A stretch of 64,000 nucleotides of DNA, from NCBI RefSeq assembly GCF_004402215.1, contig NZ_SOEZ01000046.1, positions 1 to 64,000 on the forward strand. The letters run 5' to 3'. The DNA comes from Cryobacterium tagatosivorans (lineage in GTDB: Bacteria > Actinomycetota > Actinomycetes > Actinomycetales > Microbacteriaceae). Of this stretch, positions 27,034-38,680 are shown in pieces (position 1 is the stretch's first letter; each line of letters opens with the position of its first letter). Below the pieces are notes generated by a model. It searched no databases, was not told where the DNA came from, and saw only the letters and a program-made list of their open reading frames with translations. The position numbers and the translations under genes are program-made.

Positions 27034-28782
27034 TTAGCGACCGAACTCGAAGTTGCCGCCGGGGATGGCGGAGAGCAGTTCCTGCGTGTACAGCTCGCGC
27101 GGGTTGTCGAACACCTCGTCGGTCGTGGCCGCCTCGACGATCTGCCCCTTCTTCATGACGCAGACGTTGTCGGCGACGAGCCGCACGACCGCGAGGTCAT
27201 GGGTGATGAAGAGGTAGGTCAGGTCCAGCTCGGCCTGCAGTTCGGTCAGCAGGTTGAGGATCTGGCCCTGCACGAGCACGTCGAGGGCCGAAACGGCCTC
27301 GTCGAGCACGAGCACGTCCGGCTTGAGCGCGAGCGCCCTGGCCACGGCGATACGCTGCCGCTGCCCGCCGGAAAGCTCGCTCGGGTAGCGGAATCGCGTT
27401 GCCGACGGCAGCGAGACCTGGTCGAGCAGTTCCAGCACGCGCGCCTGGCGTTCCTTGGCCGTTCCCACCTTGTGCGCGAGCAGCGGTTCGGCGATCGTGT
27501 TGCCCACGTTGTACTGCGGGTCCAGCGAGCCGTACGGGTCCTGGAAGACCGGCTGCACGCGGCGACGGAACTTGAGTAGCTCCGCGCCCTTGAGCCCGGC
27601 GACGTCCTGGCCGTCGAACTCGATCTTGCCGCTGGTGATCCCCTCGAGCTGCAGGATGAGCTTGGCCACCGTTGACTTGCCGGAGCCGGACTCCCCCACG
27701 ATCGCCGTGGTGGTGCCCTTCTTGACCCCGAACGAGACGTCGTTCACGGCGAGCAGTTCGTCGCTGCGGAACCCGCCCTTGCGGATGCGATACACCTTGG
27801 TGACGCCCTGGACCGAAATGAGGTCCCGGTCGGGAGCAGCGCTCTCGCGCCTGGACGCCCGGGCGATCAGGCCGGTGTCGAGCGATCCCTCTGAATAGAT
27901 CTTCTCGGCATCCGCCTGCGGGTTCTTCTTCGCCTGGATGCGCCTGGAGGCCAGGCTCGGCGCCGCGGCGACGAGACGCTGGGTGTACGGGTGCTGCGGG
28001 TTGGCGAGGATCTCCTTGGACGGCCCCGACTCGACGATCTTGCCCTTGTACATCACCACGAGCTGCTCCGCGCGCTCGGCGGCGAGGCCGAGGTCGTGCG
28101 TGATGAACAGCACCGAGGTGCCGTAGTCACGCGTGAGCGTGGCCAGGTGGTCGAGGATCTGGCGCTGCACTGTCACGTCGAGCGCCGAAGTCGGCTCGTC
28201 GGCGATCAGGAGCTTCGGCCGGGCCGACAGGCCGATTCCGATGAGCACGCGCTGGCGCATTCCGCCGGAGAACTGGTGCGGATACTGCTTCAGCCGGTCA
28301 GCGGCGTCGCTCAGGCCGGCCTCCTGCAGCACCTCGATGGTGCGCTTCCTGGCCTCCTTGCCCTGCGCGACGTTGTTGGCCTTGATGGCCTCCTCGACCT
28401 GGTAGCCGATGTTCCAGACCGGGTTGAGGTTCGACATCGGGTCCTGCGGAACGTACCCGATCAGTCGGCCGCGCACATCCTGGATCTCCTTGGCGGAGAG
28501 TTTCGTCAGGTCGCGGCCCTCGAACAGGATCTCCCCGGCCGTGACCTTGCCCGTGCCGGCCAGCAGGTTGATGATGGCCTGCGCGGTCGTGGTCTTGCCG
28601 GAACCGGACTCGCCCACGATGGCCAGGGTCTGGCCCTCGTGCAGGGTGAGGCTCACGCCGCGTACCGCCGGGACGAGGCCGTGCTGGGTCTGGAAGCCGA
28701 CCTCGAGGTCGCGGATTTCCAGCAGCGGCCTGGTGGATTCCGGAACGGTCTGGTACAGGTCTTCGTTCGCTAACTGGGTCAT
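27034..28782 (-). CDS. Second peptide ABC importer, fused double ATPase
   Basis: A 582-residue fusion of DppD-like and DppF-like ATPases. Domain 1 has GESGSGKTT, signature FSGGMRQR and LLIADEPTSALD; domain 2 has GESGSGKST, LSGGQRQR and VLVLDEAVSALD. In the second Walker B region the usual DEPT reads DEAV; the catalytic Glu is kept. A ~35-residue linker (about 285-320) joins the halves. The start overlaps the upstream DppC-type gene by 4 bp. It is last gene of a complete four-gene importer operon. Confidence 0.9.
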   Translation of the reverse strand: MTQLANEDLYQTVPESTRPLLEIRDLEVGFQTQHGLVPAVRGVSLTLHEGQTLAIVGESGSGKTTTAQAIINLLAGTGKVTAGEILFEGRDLTKLSAKEIQDVRGRLIGYVPQDPMSNLNPVWNIGYQVEEAIKANNVAQGKEARKRTIEVLQEAGLSDAADRLKQYPHQFSGGMRQRVLIGIGLSARPKLLIADEPTSALDVTVQRQILDHLATLTRDYGTSVLFITHDLGLAAERAEQLVVMYKGKIVESGPSKEILANPQHPYTQRLVAAAPSLASRRIQAKKNPQADAEKIYSEGSLDTGLIARASRRESAAPDRDLISVQGVTKVYRIRKGGFRSDELLAVNDVSFGVKKGTTTAIVGESGSGKSTVAKLILQLEGITSGKIEFDGQDVAGLKGAELLKFRRRVQPVFQDPYGSLDPQYNVGNTIAEPLLAHKVGTAKERQARVLELLDQVSLPSATRFRYPSELSGGQRQRIAVARALALKPDVLVLDEAVSALDVLVQGQILNLLTELQAELDLTYLFITHDLAVVRLVADNVCVMKKGQIVEAATTDEVFDNPRELYTQELLSAIPGGNFEFGR

Positions 28783-29726
28783 CGTCGGGCCCTCGCAGCC
28801 GGGTCGAGTGCGTCGCGGAGAACGTCGCCGAGCATAAGGAAGGAGAGCACGGTGACCGACAGTGCCGCTGCGGGATAGAGCAGGACCTGCGGGTTCGTGC
28901 GAATAGATGTCTGCGCCTGGCCGATGTCATTACCCCACGACATGACGTCCGAGCCCAGGCCGATGCCCAGGAACGACAGCGTCGCCTCGGCGACGATGAA
29001 CGTTCCCAGGGACACCGTCGCGATGACGATGACCGGGGCGAGCGAGTTCGGGATGACGTGGCGCAGCAGGATCTTGAAGTTCGACACGCCCAGGGCGATC
29101 GAGGCCGTCACGTAGTCGGAGTTCCTCGCCGACAGCACGGCGCCGCGCATGATGCGGGCGATCTGCGGCCAGGCGAAGATCGAGAGCACGACCGCGATCG
29201 TCACCGGCGTGCGGGCCGGCAGGACCGACATCAGCACGATGGCGCCGAGCACGGTGGGCACGGCGAAGAAGATGTCGCCGATTCGTGACACGAAGGCGTC
29301 GATCCATCCGCCGTAGAACCCGGCCAGGGCGCCGATAATCACTCCGAAGAGCGTCACCAGCATGGTCGCGAGCAGGCCGACGGTGACCGAGGCCTGGGTT
29401 CCGAAGACGATCCGGGAGTAGACGTCACAGCCCTGCCTCGTGAAGCCGAGGGGGTGTCCGGCGGCGGGTCCGTCGTTGCTGTTTCCCAGGTCGCAGGTGT
29501 CCGGCGCAACCTGGGTGAACAGGCTGGGGAACAACGCCACGACCACGATCAGGAGGATCAGCGCGGAAGAGATCCAGAACGCGGGGCGGCGCCGCATCGA
29601 GTCCCAGGCATCCGCCCAGGTGCTGCGCGCCTTCTGCGATTCGTCGAGGCGGTCGACCGCGGCGACCGGAGTGTCCTCCAGCGCCGCGACGTAGTGGGTC
29701 TGCCCGATCGGGCTATTACTTGGCAT
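28779..29726 (-). CDS. Second peptide ABC importer permease, DppC type
   Basis: A 315-residue inner-membrane permease. It has a long N-terminal tail, helix 1 at about 50-72, an extracellular segment with two cysteines (DTCDLGNSNDGPAAGH, then GCDVYSR), then five helices. The ATPase-docking EAA loop is NSDYVTASIALGVSNFKILLRH. It overlaps the DppB-type gene by 11 bp upstream and the ATPase gene by 4 bp downstream, so all three should be translated in register. Confidence 0.9.
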   Translation of the reverse strand: MPSNSPIGQTHYVAALEDTPVAAVDRLDESQKARSTWADAWDSMRRRPAFWISSALILLIVVVALFPSLFTQVAPDTCDLGNSNDGPAAGHPLGFTRQGCDVYSRIVFGTQASVTVGLLATMLVTLFGVIIGALAGFYGGWIDAFVSRIGDIFFAVPTVLGAIVLMSVLPARTPVTIAVVLSIFAWPQIARIMRGAVLSARNSDYVTASIALGVSNFKILLRHVIPNSLAPVIVIATVSLGTFIVAEATLSFLGIGLGSDVMSWGNDIGQAQTSIRTNPQVLLYPAAALSVTVLSFLMLGDVLRDALDPAARARR

Positions 29727-30645
29727 AACGAATCCTCGGGTCCAGGGCTGCGTAGAGCAGGTCGACGAGCAGGTTGGCCAGCACGAAGATGACGACCATC
29801 ACGGCGATGAACGACACCACTGTCGGGCCCTCACCGAGCTTGATCGCCTTGTAAACGGTGCCACCGACACCGTTGATGTTGAAGATGCCCTCTGTCACGA
29901 TCGCGCCGACCATCAGCGAACCCAGGTCGACGCCGAGGAAGGTCACGACGGGAACCAGCGAGTTGCGCAGCACGTGCACGGTGACGACGCGCGGGCGGGA
30001 CAGCCCCTTCGCGGTCGCCGTGCGCACGAAGTCGGCATTGAGGTTGTCCGACACGCTGGCGCGGGTGAGCCGCACGATGTAGGCGAACGACACGGATGCC
30101 AGCACGAGCGCCGGCAGGATCAGCTCGTTCAGCGGCGCCTCTCCGCTGACCGTCGTGCGGGCCCAGCCGAGCTGCACGCCGAAGACGAATTGCATCACGA
30201 AACCGATGACGAAGGTCGGAACGGAGATCAGCAGCAGGCTGACCACGAGCGCGCTCGTGTCGAAGAACTTGCCCTTGCGGAGGCCCGCGATGAGGCCGAC
30301 GAGGATTCCGGCGACCGCTTCGAAGAGCAGCGCGAGCATGGCGAGGCGGGCGGTGACGGGGAACGCCGACGCCATGACGTCGGCTACCGGGCGGCCGGAG
30401 TAGGTCGTGCCGAGATCGCCCTGGAGGAAGCCGACCATGTAGTGGAAGTACTGCACCAGGAGCGGCTGGTCGAGGTAGTACTGGGCGCGGATCTGGGCGA
30501 TCACACCGGGGGAAGGCGTCCGGTCGCCGTACAGCGCCGCGATGGGGTCACCGGGTAGGGAGAAGACCATGAAGTAGATGAGGAACGTGGCGCCGAAAAA
30601 CACCGGGATCATCTGGAGCAGGCGCTTGCCCGTGTACCAGAGCAT
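29716..30645 (-). CDS. Second peptide ABC importer permease, DppB type
   Basis: A 309-residue permease of canonical length, in contrast to the 510-residue DppB-type subunit of the neighbouring system. Six helices are visible, the first being LLQMIPVFFGATFLIYFMVF. The EAA loop reads DFVRTATAKGLSRPRVVTVH. It ends LLYAALDPRIRYAK, the usual DppB terminus. A hairpin at 30710-30745 separates it from the binding-protein gene. Confidence 0.92.
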   Translation of the reverse strand: MLWYTGKRLLQMIPVFFGATFLIYFMVFSLPGDPIAALYGDRTPSPGVIAQIRAQYYLDQPLLVQYFHYMVGFLQGDLGTTYSGRPVADVMASAFPVTARLAMLALLFEAVAGILVGLIAGLRKGKFFDTSALVVSLLLISVPTFVIGFVMQFVFGVQLGWARTTVSGEAPLNELILPALVLASVSFAYIVRLTRASVSDNLNADFVRTATAKGLSRPRVVTVHVLRNSLVPVVTFLGVDLGSLMVGAIVTEGIFNINGVGGTVYKAIKLGEGPTVVSFIAVMVVIFVLANLLVDLLYAALDPRIRYAK

Positions 30646-30709
30646 CAGGTTCCCTCGTTGGAACTAATGGGCATAGCAGTCGCAATCACTGGTTGAATCT
30701 TGTCAGTGC

Positions 30710-30745
30710 AATGCCCGGGGCGGCCGTATGGCCCCCCCGGGCATT
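30710..30745 (-). promoter_or_regulatory. Intra-operon hairpin after the second binding-protein gene
   Basis: AATGCCCGGGG and CGGCC pair with GGCC and CCCCGGGCATT around a GTAT loop, with a minor bulge. It lies about 27 bp after the binding-protein stop, in the same place as the hairpin at 24822 in the other operon. It probably lowers expression of the permease and ATPase genes relative to the binding protein. Confidence 0.75.
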
Positions 30746-30771
30746 CCACTCTGGTGGATAACGTGCGGGTG

Positions 30772-32388
30772 TTACTTCTTGGTGATGTCCGTGTACAGCG
30801 GGACCGAGTCCCAGCCGAAGACCACGTTGTCGACGGTGTCAGCCCACACACCGGTGACGTTCGAGTACCAGAGCGGAAGGGTGGGGAGGTCCTTGAGCAG
30901 GACTTCCTGTGCTTCCTGGTACTTGGCGGTTGCTTCCTCGACAGAGGAGGCGGATGAGCCCTCCTTGAGGAGGCCGTCGAACTCGGCGCTGCTGTAGCCT
31001 TCCTTGTTCGATCCGGCACCGGTCTGGTACAGCGGAGCGAGGAAGTTGAACAGCGACGGGTAGTCGGCCTGCCAGCCGGCGCGGGTGGCACCGGTCAGCT
31101 TCTTGGCGTCACGGTCGTCCAGTGCTGCGGCGAACGTGGGGTAGGCCTTGCCTACGGCCTTGATGCCCAGCGTGTTCTTGATGCTGTTGGCAACAGCGTC
31201 GACCCAGGCCTGGTGGCCACCGTCGGCGTTGTACGCGATGTCGAAGGTTCCGGTGTACGGCGAGATGTCGTCGGCCTCGGCCCACAGCTTCTTGGCTTCC
31301 TTCTCGTTGTACTCGAGAACCTCGGCGCCCTTGAGCTTGTCGGAGTAGCCGTCAATGACCGGGGACGTGAAGTCGGTGGCCGGCGTGCGGGTTCCCTGGA
31401 AGATGACGTCGGTGATCTCCTGGCGGTCGATCGACATGGAGATTGCCGCGCGGCGAAGCTCGCCTTCCTTACCGCTCCAGTGCTTGAGGTAGTAAGGCAT
31501 GTTGAGCGCCTGGAAGATCGCGGCCGGCTGGTTGACCGAGCGCTCCGGGAAGTCGGCTTCGTAGGTTTCGAACGCGGAGTCCGGCACGGCGTCGAGGACG
31601 TCGAGGTTTCCACCCTGGACATCCGCGTAGGCGGCATCCTGCGTGTCGTAGAAGACGATGCTCAGGCCACCGTTGGCGGGCTTGCGCACACCGTCGTAGG
31701 CCGGGTTGGTGACGAGGTCGATCTTGACGTCGTGCTCCCAGGCACCTTCGCCCTTGAGCATGTACGGGCCGTTGCCGATCGGGTTCTCACCGAATGCAGC
31801 CATGTCCTCGAACGCGACCTCGGGCAGCGGCGAGTAGGCCGCGTAGCCCAGGCGCAGCGGCCAGTCGGCCTCGGGCGCGACGAGCTCGACCGTGAAGGTC
31901 TTGTCGTCGATGACCTTGAGGCCGGTCAGCTCGGAGTCGGCGTCGTAGCTGAAGCCGGCGATGTCGTCGAAGAAGTAGGAGGAGCCCTGCGCGTTGCTGA
32001 ACAGTGCGCCGTAGTTCCAGGCGTCAACGAAGGACTTGGCCGTGACGGGCTCGTCGTTGCTGAACTTCCAGCCATCCTCGAGCGTGACGGTCCAGTTCTT
32101 GGCGTCATCGGACTCGATCGACTTGGCGACCTCGTTCTCGAGCTCACCCTTGCCCGTGTAGGAGACCAGTCCGGCGAAGACAGAGGTGACGACCTTGCCG
32201 CCACCGGTCTCGGCGGTGTTGGTCGGGATCAGCGGGTTCTGCGGCTCGGAGCCGTTCGTGGTGATGATGGCCTTCGAGTCACCCTTGGGCGCTGCGGCCT
32301 TTTCGGTGCCGGCAGCACAGCCCGAGAGCGTGAGGGCCCCGACGGCGGCGAGAGAAATGGCAACAATGCCAAGTCTGTTGATCTTCAA
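30772..32388 (-). CDS. Second peptide ABC importer substrate-binding lipoprotein (OppA-like)
   Basis: A 538-residue secreted binding protein of SBP family 5, closer to OppA than its neighbour. The signal peptide ends in lipobox LSGC (Cys24). The mature protein opens with a strand containing TTNGSEPQNPLIPTN, typical of oligopeptide-binding proteins, and has WTVTLEDGWKFSNDEPVTAKSF, the family hallmark. It delivers peptides to the permeases at 28779-30645. It is first gene of the operon. Confidence 0.92.
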   Translation of the reverse strand: MKINRLGIVAISLAAVGALTLSGCAAGTEKAAAPKGDSKAIITTNGSEPQNPLIPTNTAETGGGKVVTSVFAGLVSYTGKGELENEVAKSIESDDAKNWTVTLEDGWKFSNDEPVTAKSFVDAWNYGALFSNAQGSSYFFDDIAGFSYDADSELTGLKVIDDKTFTVELVAPEADWPLRLGYAAYSPLPEVAFEDMAAFGENPIGNGPYMLKGEGAWEHDVKIDLVTNPAYDGVRKPANGGLSIVFYDTQDAAYADVQGGNLDVLDAVPDSAFETYEADFPERSVNQPAAIFQALNMPYYLKHWSGKEGELRRAAISMSIDRQEITDVIFQGTRTPATDFTSPVIDGYSDKLKGAEVLEYNEKEAKKLWAEADDISPYTGTFDIAYNADGGHQAWVDAVANSIKNTLGIKAVGKAYPTFAAALDDRDAKKLTGATRAGWQADYPSLFNFLAPLYQTGAGSNKEGYSSAEFDGLLKEGSSASSVEEATAKYQEAQEVLLKDLPTLPLWYSNVTGVWADTVDNVVFGWDSVPLYTDITKK

Positions 32389-32457
32389 TTTTCCTCCTGT
32401 GCAAAAGTGGGCGCGTTCCTCAGCTTGTGGCCGGCGAAACGCGCGCGATAAACAAAG

Positions 32458-32506
32458 ACCCTAGGTCGACGGCGTCGATTGCGCAAAACCTGAGGGAAAC
32501 CGTTAC
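32458..32506 (-). promoter_or_regulatory. Promoter of second binding-protein gene
   Basis: TAGGGT (32463-32458) preceded by GTCGACC, with GTAACGGTTTC about 44 bp upstream. Order and spacing match the region before the binding-protein gene at 26697, so the two importers may share a regulator. No such regulator lies in the cluster. Confidence 0.5.
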
Positions 32507-32625
32507 CGATGAGCAACCTGCGAGGTCGAAACCTGCAGGGATTGGTGTTTTTGCGCACCTTTCCTGCGACAGACTGGGCGTTCGGTGGGAACTCCGCGCC
32601 TCGGCGACAGTGAGAGGATGGAGTC

Positions 32626-33018
32626 ATGGCGAGTGTTCCCGGTGCGGAAACGACGGTTCTGATCTTCGACGGGGACTGCGCATTCTGCACGAGCGCCGTG
32701 CTCTGGCTGGGCCGCGTGCTGCCCGCGATGCCGCCAACGTCGCCGTACCAGTGGACTGATCTCGCCGCCTACGGACTGACCCCGGCCGACGGCCGGTCCC
32801 GGGTCTGGCTGGTCACCGACGGGCGGCGCTACGGCGGCGCCGCGGCCGTGGCCGCCCTGCTGCGGCACCAGGGCTCCCCGGCGCTCCGGATGATCGGCTG
32901 GATCGGGACCCTGCCGCCGCTCTCCTGGCTCGCCGAGCTCGGCTACCGGCTGGTCGCCCGGTACCGCCACCGACTGCCTGGCGGCACTCCCGCCTGCCGG
33001 ATGCCGGCCGAGCGATGA
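32626..33018 (+). CDS. DCC1-like thiol-disulfide oxidoreductase family protein
   Basis: A 130-residue protein of the DUF393/DCC1 family. Its defining motif FDGDCAFC lies at residues 14-21, with the redox-type pair Cys18-Cys21. Members are predicted thioredoxin-fold proteins; the substrate is unknown. The ATG follows GAGGAT by 6 nt (possible leaderless start). It overlaps the next gene by 4 bp, so the two form an operon. Confidence 0.85.
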   Translation: MASVPGAETTVLIFDGDCAFCTSAVLWLGRVLPAMPPTSPYQWTDLAAYGLTPADGRSRVWLVTDGRRYGGAAAVAALLRHQGSPALRMIGWIGTLPPLSWLAELGYRLVARYRHRLPGGTPACRMPAER

Positions 33019-33800
33019 ACCTCCCGGACGCCCGTCCGGCCGTGAGCGGGACGCGACTGGCCTGGGAAGTGGTGATCGTCCTCGGGCTCTCGCTCGGGGC
33101 ATCCGCGGTGTACTCGGTCGTGTCGATCATCGCCAAGCTCACGAAGGGCAAGCCGCTCGCCGAGCAGTCGGCGGCGATCAACGCCTCACAGTCCGAGCGC
33201 GAATGGCTCGACTTCACCTACCAGTTCCTGGGCATCTTCTTCCAGCTGTTCGCCGTCGCGCTCGTGCTCTACCTGCTCTGGCTGCCGGGGAAGAGCGCAT
33301 TCCGCCGGATCGGTTTCGACCTCGGCGAACCCCGGCGGGATCTCGCCCGCGGGCTGGGGCTGGTGCTGGTGATCGGCATCCCTGGCCTGGCCTTCTACCT
33401 TGCCGGTCGCGCCCTCGGGATCACCGTCGCCGTCTCGACCACTCCCCGCGACTACTTCTGGTGGACCATCCCGATCCTCGTGTTCGCCGCGCTGGGCGCC
33501 GCGCTGTCCGAGGAAGTCATCGTGGTCGGCTACCTGTTCACCCGCCTGCGCGAGTTCGGCTGGTCGACGTGGACGGTCATCCTGTCGTCGGCCGCGCTCC
33601 GGGGCACGTACCACCTGTACCAGGGCGTCGGCCCGTTCTTCGGCAATGTCGCGATGGGCGCGCTCTTCGGCTGGTGCTACACCCGCTGGGGACGGACCAT
33701 GCCGCTGGTCGTGGCGCACTGGACCCTCGACATCGTCTCGTTCGTCGGCTATCCGCTCGCGCTCGCCTGGTGGCCCGCCCTCGTTGCTCCCACCACCTAG
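33015..33800 (+). CDS. CPBP-family intramembrane metalloprotease
   Basis: A 261-residue polytopic membrane protein with about seven helices. The glutamic-endopeptidase motifs of the CPBP (ABI) family are visible: SEEVIVVGYL near residue 165 (EE pair), RGTYHLYQG (His) and VVAHWTLD (His). The usual Arg after EExx is Tyr here. Such proteins cleave membrane substrates or modify prenylated ones; the target is unknown. It is coupled to the DCC1-like gene by an ATGA overlap. Confidence 0.85.
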   Translation: MNLPDARPAVSGTRLAWEVVIVLGLSLGASAVYSVVSIIAKLTKGKPLAEQSAAINASQSEREWLDFTYQFLGIFFQLFAVALVLYLLWLPGKSAFRRIGFDLGEPRRDLARGLGLVLVIGIPGLAFYLAGRALGITVAVSTTPRDYFWWTIPILVFAALGAALSEEVIVVGYLFTRLREFGWSTWTVILSSAALRGTYHLYQGVGPFFGNVAMGALFGWCYTRWGRTMPLVVAHWTLDIVSFVGYPLALAWWPALVAPTT

Positions 33801-33863
33801 CCGCGAAACCGCAGTTGTGCGCGCTAAAACGTCGTTTTAGCGCGCACAACTGCGGTTTCGCGG
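33801..33863. repeat. Intergenic inverted repeat, family B copy 2 (perfect)
   Basis: Two 31-bp arms (33801-33831 and 33833-33863) are perfectly complementary around a single central T. The core CGCAGTTGTGCGCGCTAAAA is shared with the copy at 17784. It fills the gap between the convergent CPBP and gcvP genes, so it would form a very stable hairpin at both 3' ends. A 1-nt spacer is too tight for a normal loop; the inner pairs must open. Confidence 0.9.
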
Positions 33864-33876
33864 GAGGGGGACGGGG

Positions 33877-36762
<2,886 letters not shown>

Positions 36763-36842
36763 GTGTGCGTGAACCTGCGCGTTCTGGTTGTGTGGCTGGT
36801 CGCCGGGGAAAACGGGTGCGGGGTGGGGCCGGTTGGCCGGCG

Positions 36843-37214
36843 CTACTCGCCGACGAGGGCGGAGTACTCGGCGTAGCTGAGGAAGCTGGGCAGCTCGGTG
36901 AAGGAGACCTTGATCAGCCAGCCCTCTCCGAACGGGTCGCTGTTGACGAGCTCCGGGCTGTCGACGACGGCGTCGTTGATCGCGCTGACCGTGCCGTTGA
37001 CCGGGGCGAAGAGCTCGCCGACCGACTTCGTCGACTCGATCTCGCCCACGACGGTGCCGCTCGCGACGTCGCTGCCCACGGCGGGCAGCTCGACGAACAC
37101 GACGTCGCCCAGTTTCTCGGCGGCATAGGCGGTGATGCCCACGGTCGCCGTGTCACCGTCGACCAGCACCCACTCGTGCTCGGCCGTGTAGTGCAGTTCA
37201 GTCTTGTCTGCCAT
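36843..37214 (-). CDS. gcvH: Glycine cleavage system H protein
   Basis: A 123-residue lipoyl carrier that shuttles the aminomethyl group between GcvP and GcvT. The lipoylation site is Lys63 in [12 protein letters not shown]. The beta-barrel core ([19 protein letters not shown]) is typical and the length is normal. It lies between gcvT (53 bp upstream) and gcvP. Confidence 0.95.
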   Translation of the reverse strand: MADKTELHYTAEHEWVLVDGDTATVGITAYAAEKLGDVVFVELPAVGSDVASGTVVGEIESTKSVGELFAPVNGTVSAINDAVVDSPELVNSDPFGEGWLIKVSFTELPSFLSYAEYSALVGE

Positions 37215-37267
37215 GGGATTTCCTCTCGCGGGGGTGAATGCTGCTGATGGTCACTGCTGCCGGTTCG

Positions 37268-38413
37268 TTATTTCTGGCGCTTGTAGAACGGGAGCGAGGT
37301 GACGGTGGCCGGGATCCGGCTTCCGCGCACATCGACGAAGACTTCGGTGCCCAGCTGGGCCAGGGCCGGCGCCACGTAGGCCATGGCGATGGGGAAGCCG
37401 AGGGTCGGCGACAGCGCGCCGCTGGTGATGACGCCCGCGGCCTCGGTCGCGTCGGCGCTCGGGAAAATCTCGTAGTCGGCGCGACCGGCTCGCTTGCCCG
37501 CCGAGACGAGTCCGACCAGCACGCGCGCGTCGGCGCTCGGGCCCTCCTCGCTCGCGGCGCGGCCGATGAAGTCGGTGTCCTTGGCGAGGCTGACGACGCG
37601 GCCGAGGCCGGCCTGGGCGGGATAGGTCGAGGTGTTCAGCTCGTGGCCGTACAGCGGCATGCCTGCTTCGAGGCGGAGAGTGTCGCGGCTGGCCAGGCCC
37701 GCCGGGACGAGGCCGTGGGCCTTGCCGGCAACGACGAGGGCGTCCCAGAGGGCTGCGGCATCGGGGACGTCGACGTACAGTTCGAAGCCGTCTTCGCCGG
37801 TGTACCCGGTGCGGGCGATCAAGACCGTGCCGTCTCGGTAGGTGCCGCCGAGGGCCCGGTAGTACTTGAGCGCCGACAGCTCGCCGTCGACCTCGAGGCC
37901 TTCCGTCGCCTCCAGGATGGCGCGTGAGTTGGGGCCCTGCACGGCGATGAGGGCGACGTCGTCGCTCTGGTCGACGACGGAGACGTCGAAGCGGGCGGAC
38001 CGCGCGGAGAGGGCCTCGAAGGCCTGGAACCGGTTGCCGGCGTTGGCGACGACGAGGTATTCGTTTTCGTTCGTGCGGTAGACGACGATGTCGTCGATGA
38101 TGCCGCCGGCCTCGTTCAGGATGAGGCTGTACTTGGCCTGCAACAGCTCGATCGCCGAGAGCTTGCCGGCGAGGGCGTAATCGAGGAAGGCCCCCGCGTC
38201 GGGCCCGGCGACGACGATCTCGGCCATGTGCGAGAGGTCGAAGATTCCTGCCGCGGTGCGTACCGCGTGGTGCTCGGCGAGGTCGCTCGAGTACCGGACC
38301 GGCATCTGCCAGCCGGCGAAATCGGTGAAGCTCGCACCGGCGTCGACGTGGGCCTGGTGCAAAGGAGAATACCGAGTGGGCGTGGTGGGGGCTGAGGTGT
38401 CTGCCGAGGTCAT
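37268..38413 (-). CDS. gcvT: Aminomethyltransferase, T protein
   Basis: A 381-residue tetrahydrofolate-dependent enzyme that releases ammonia and forms 5,10-methylene-THF. The N terminus has FTDFAGWQMPVRY and the folate-binding region LSHMAEI; IARTGYTGEDGFELYV is a strong family marker. The ATG at 38413 is chosen because GGAG lies 5 nt upstream and the protein then starts just before the conserved region. The in-frame ATG at 38497 falls inside the riboswitch and is rejected. Confidence 0.94.
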   Translation of the reverse strand: MTSADTSAPTTPTRYSPLHQAHVDAGASFTDFAGWQMPVRYSSDLAEHHAVRTAAGIFDLSHMAEIVVAGPDAGAFLDYALAGKLSAIELLQAKYSLILNEAGGIIDDIVVYRTNENEYLVVANAGNRFQAFEALSARSARFDVSVVDQSDDVALIAVQGPNSRAILEATEGLEVDGELSALKYYRALGGTYRDGTVLIARTGYTGEDGFELYVDVPDAAALWDALVVAGKAHGLVPAGLASRDTLRLEAGMPLYGHELNTSTYPAQAGLGRVVSLAKDTDFIGRAASEEGPSADARVLVGLVSAGKRAGRADYEIFPSADATEAAGVITSGALSPTLGFPIAMAYVAPALAQLGTEVFVDVRGSRIPATVTSLPFYKRQK

Positions 38414-38474
38414 GAGTTCTCCAGGTCTGGTCGGCCGCATGGCCGAGCGAGATTCGCTGGGGTCGACGATGACC

Positions 38475-38680
38475 CCTGGGAACTCCCCCTCTGTCATCCG
38501 GCCTGAGAGCTTCGTCGCACCTCGATTGGGGCGTGACTTTCACCGTGGGCGAGCCGCGTATGTGCCGCGACTACTTTTCAGAGTGGCCAGTTCGATGCGG
38601 TACGCGTACCTGAGAGATTGTCGGGGAGGATTGCTCCTTCGGTGTTCGCGCGTCCTGCGACGTCGAACTCTCCCGCATCG
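38475..38680 (-). ncRNA. Tandem glycine riboswitch of the gcv operon
   Basis: On the minus strand the leader of gcvT holds two glycine-aptamer cores. Aptamer 1 has GGGAGAG, the conserved ACCGAAGGAGCAA (about 38643-38631) and CTCTCAGG (about 38616-38609). Aptamer 2 has CTCTGAAAAG, a less typical GCCCACGGTGAAAGTCA, CTCTCAGG (about 38510-38503) and the closing GACAGAGGGGG (about 38497-38487). It ends about 60 nt before the gcvT start, consistent with switching on the operon when glycine is abundant. Confidence 0.85.
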
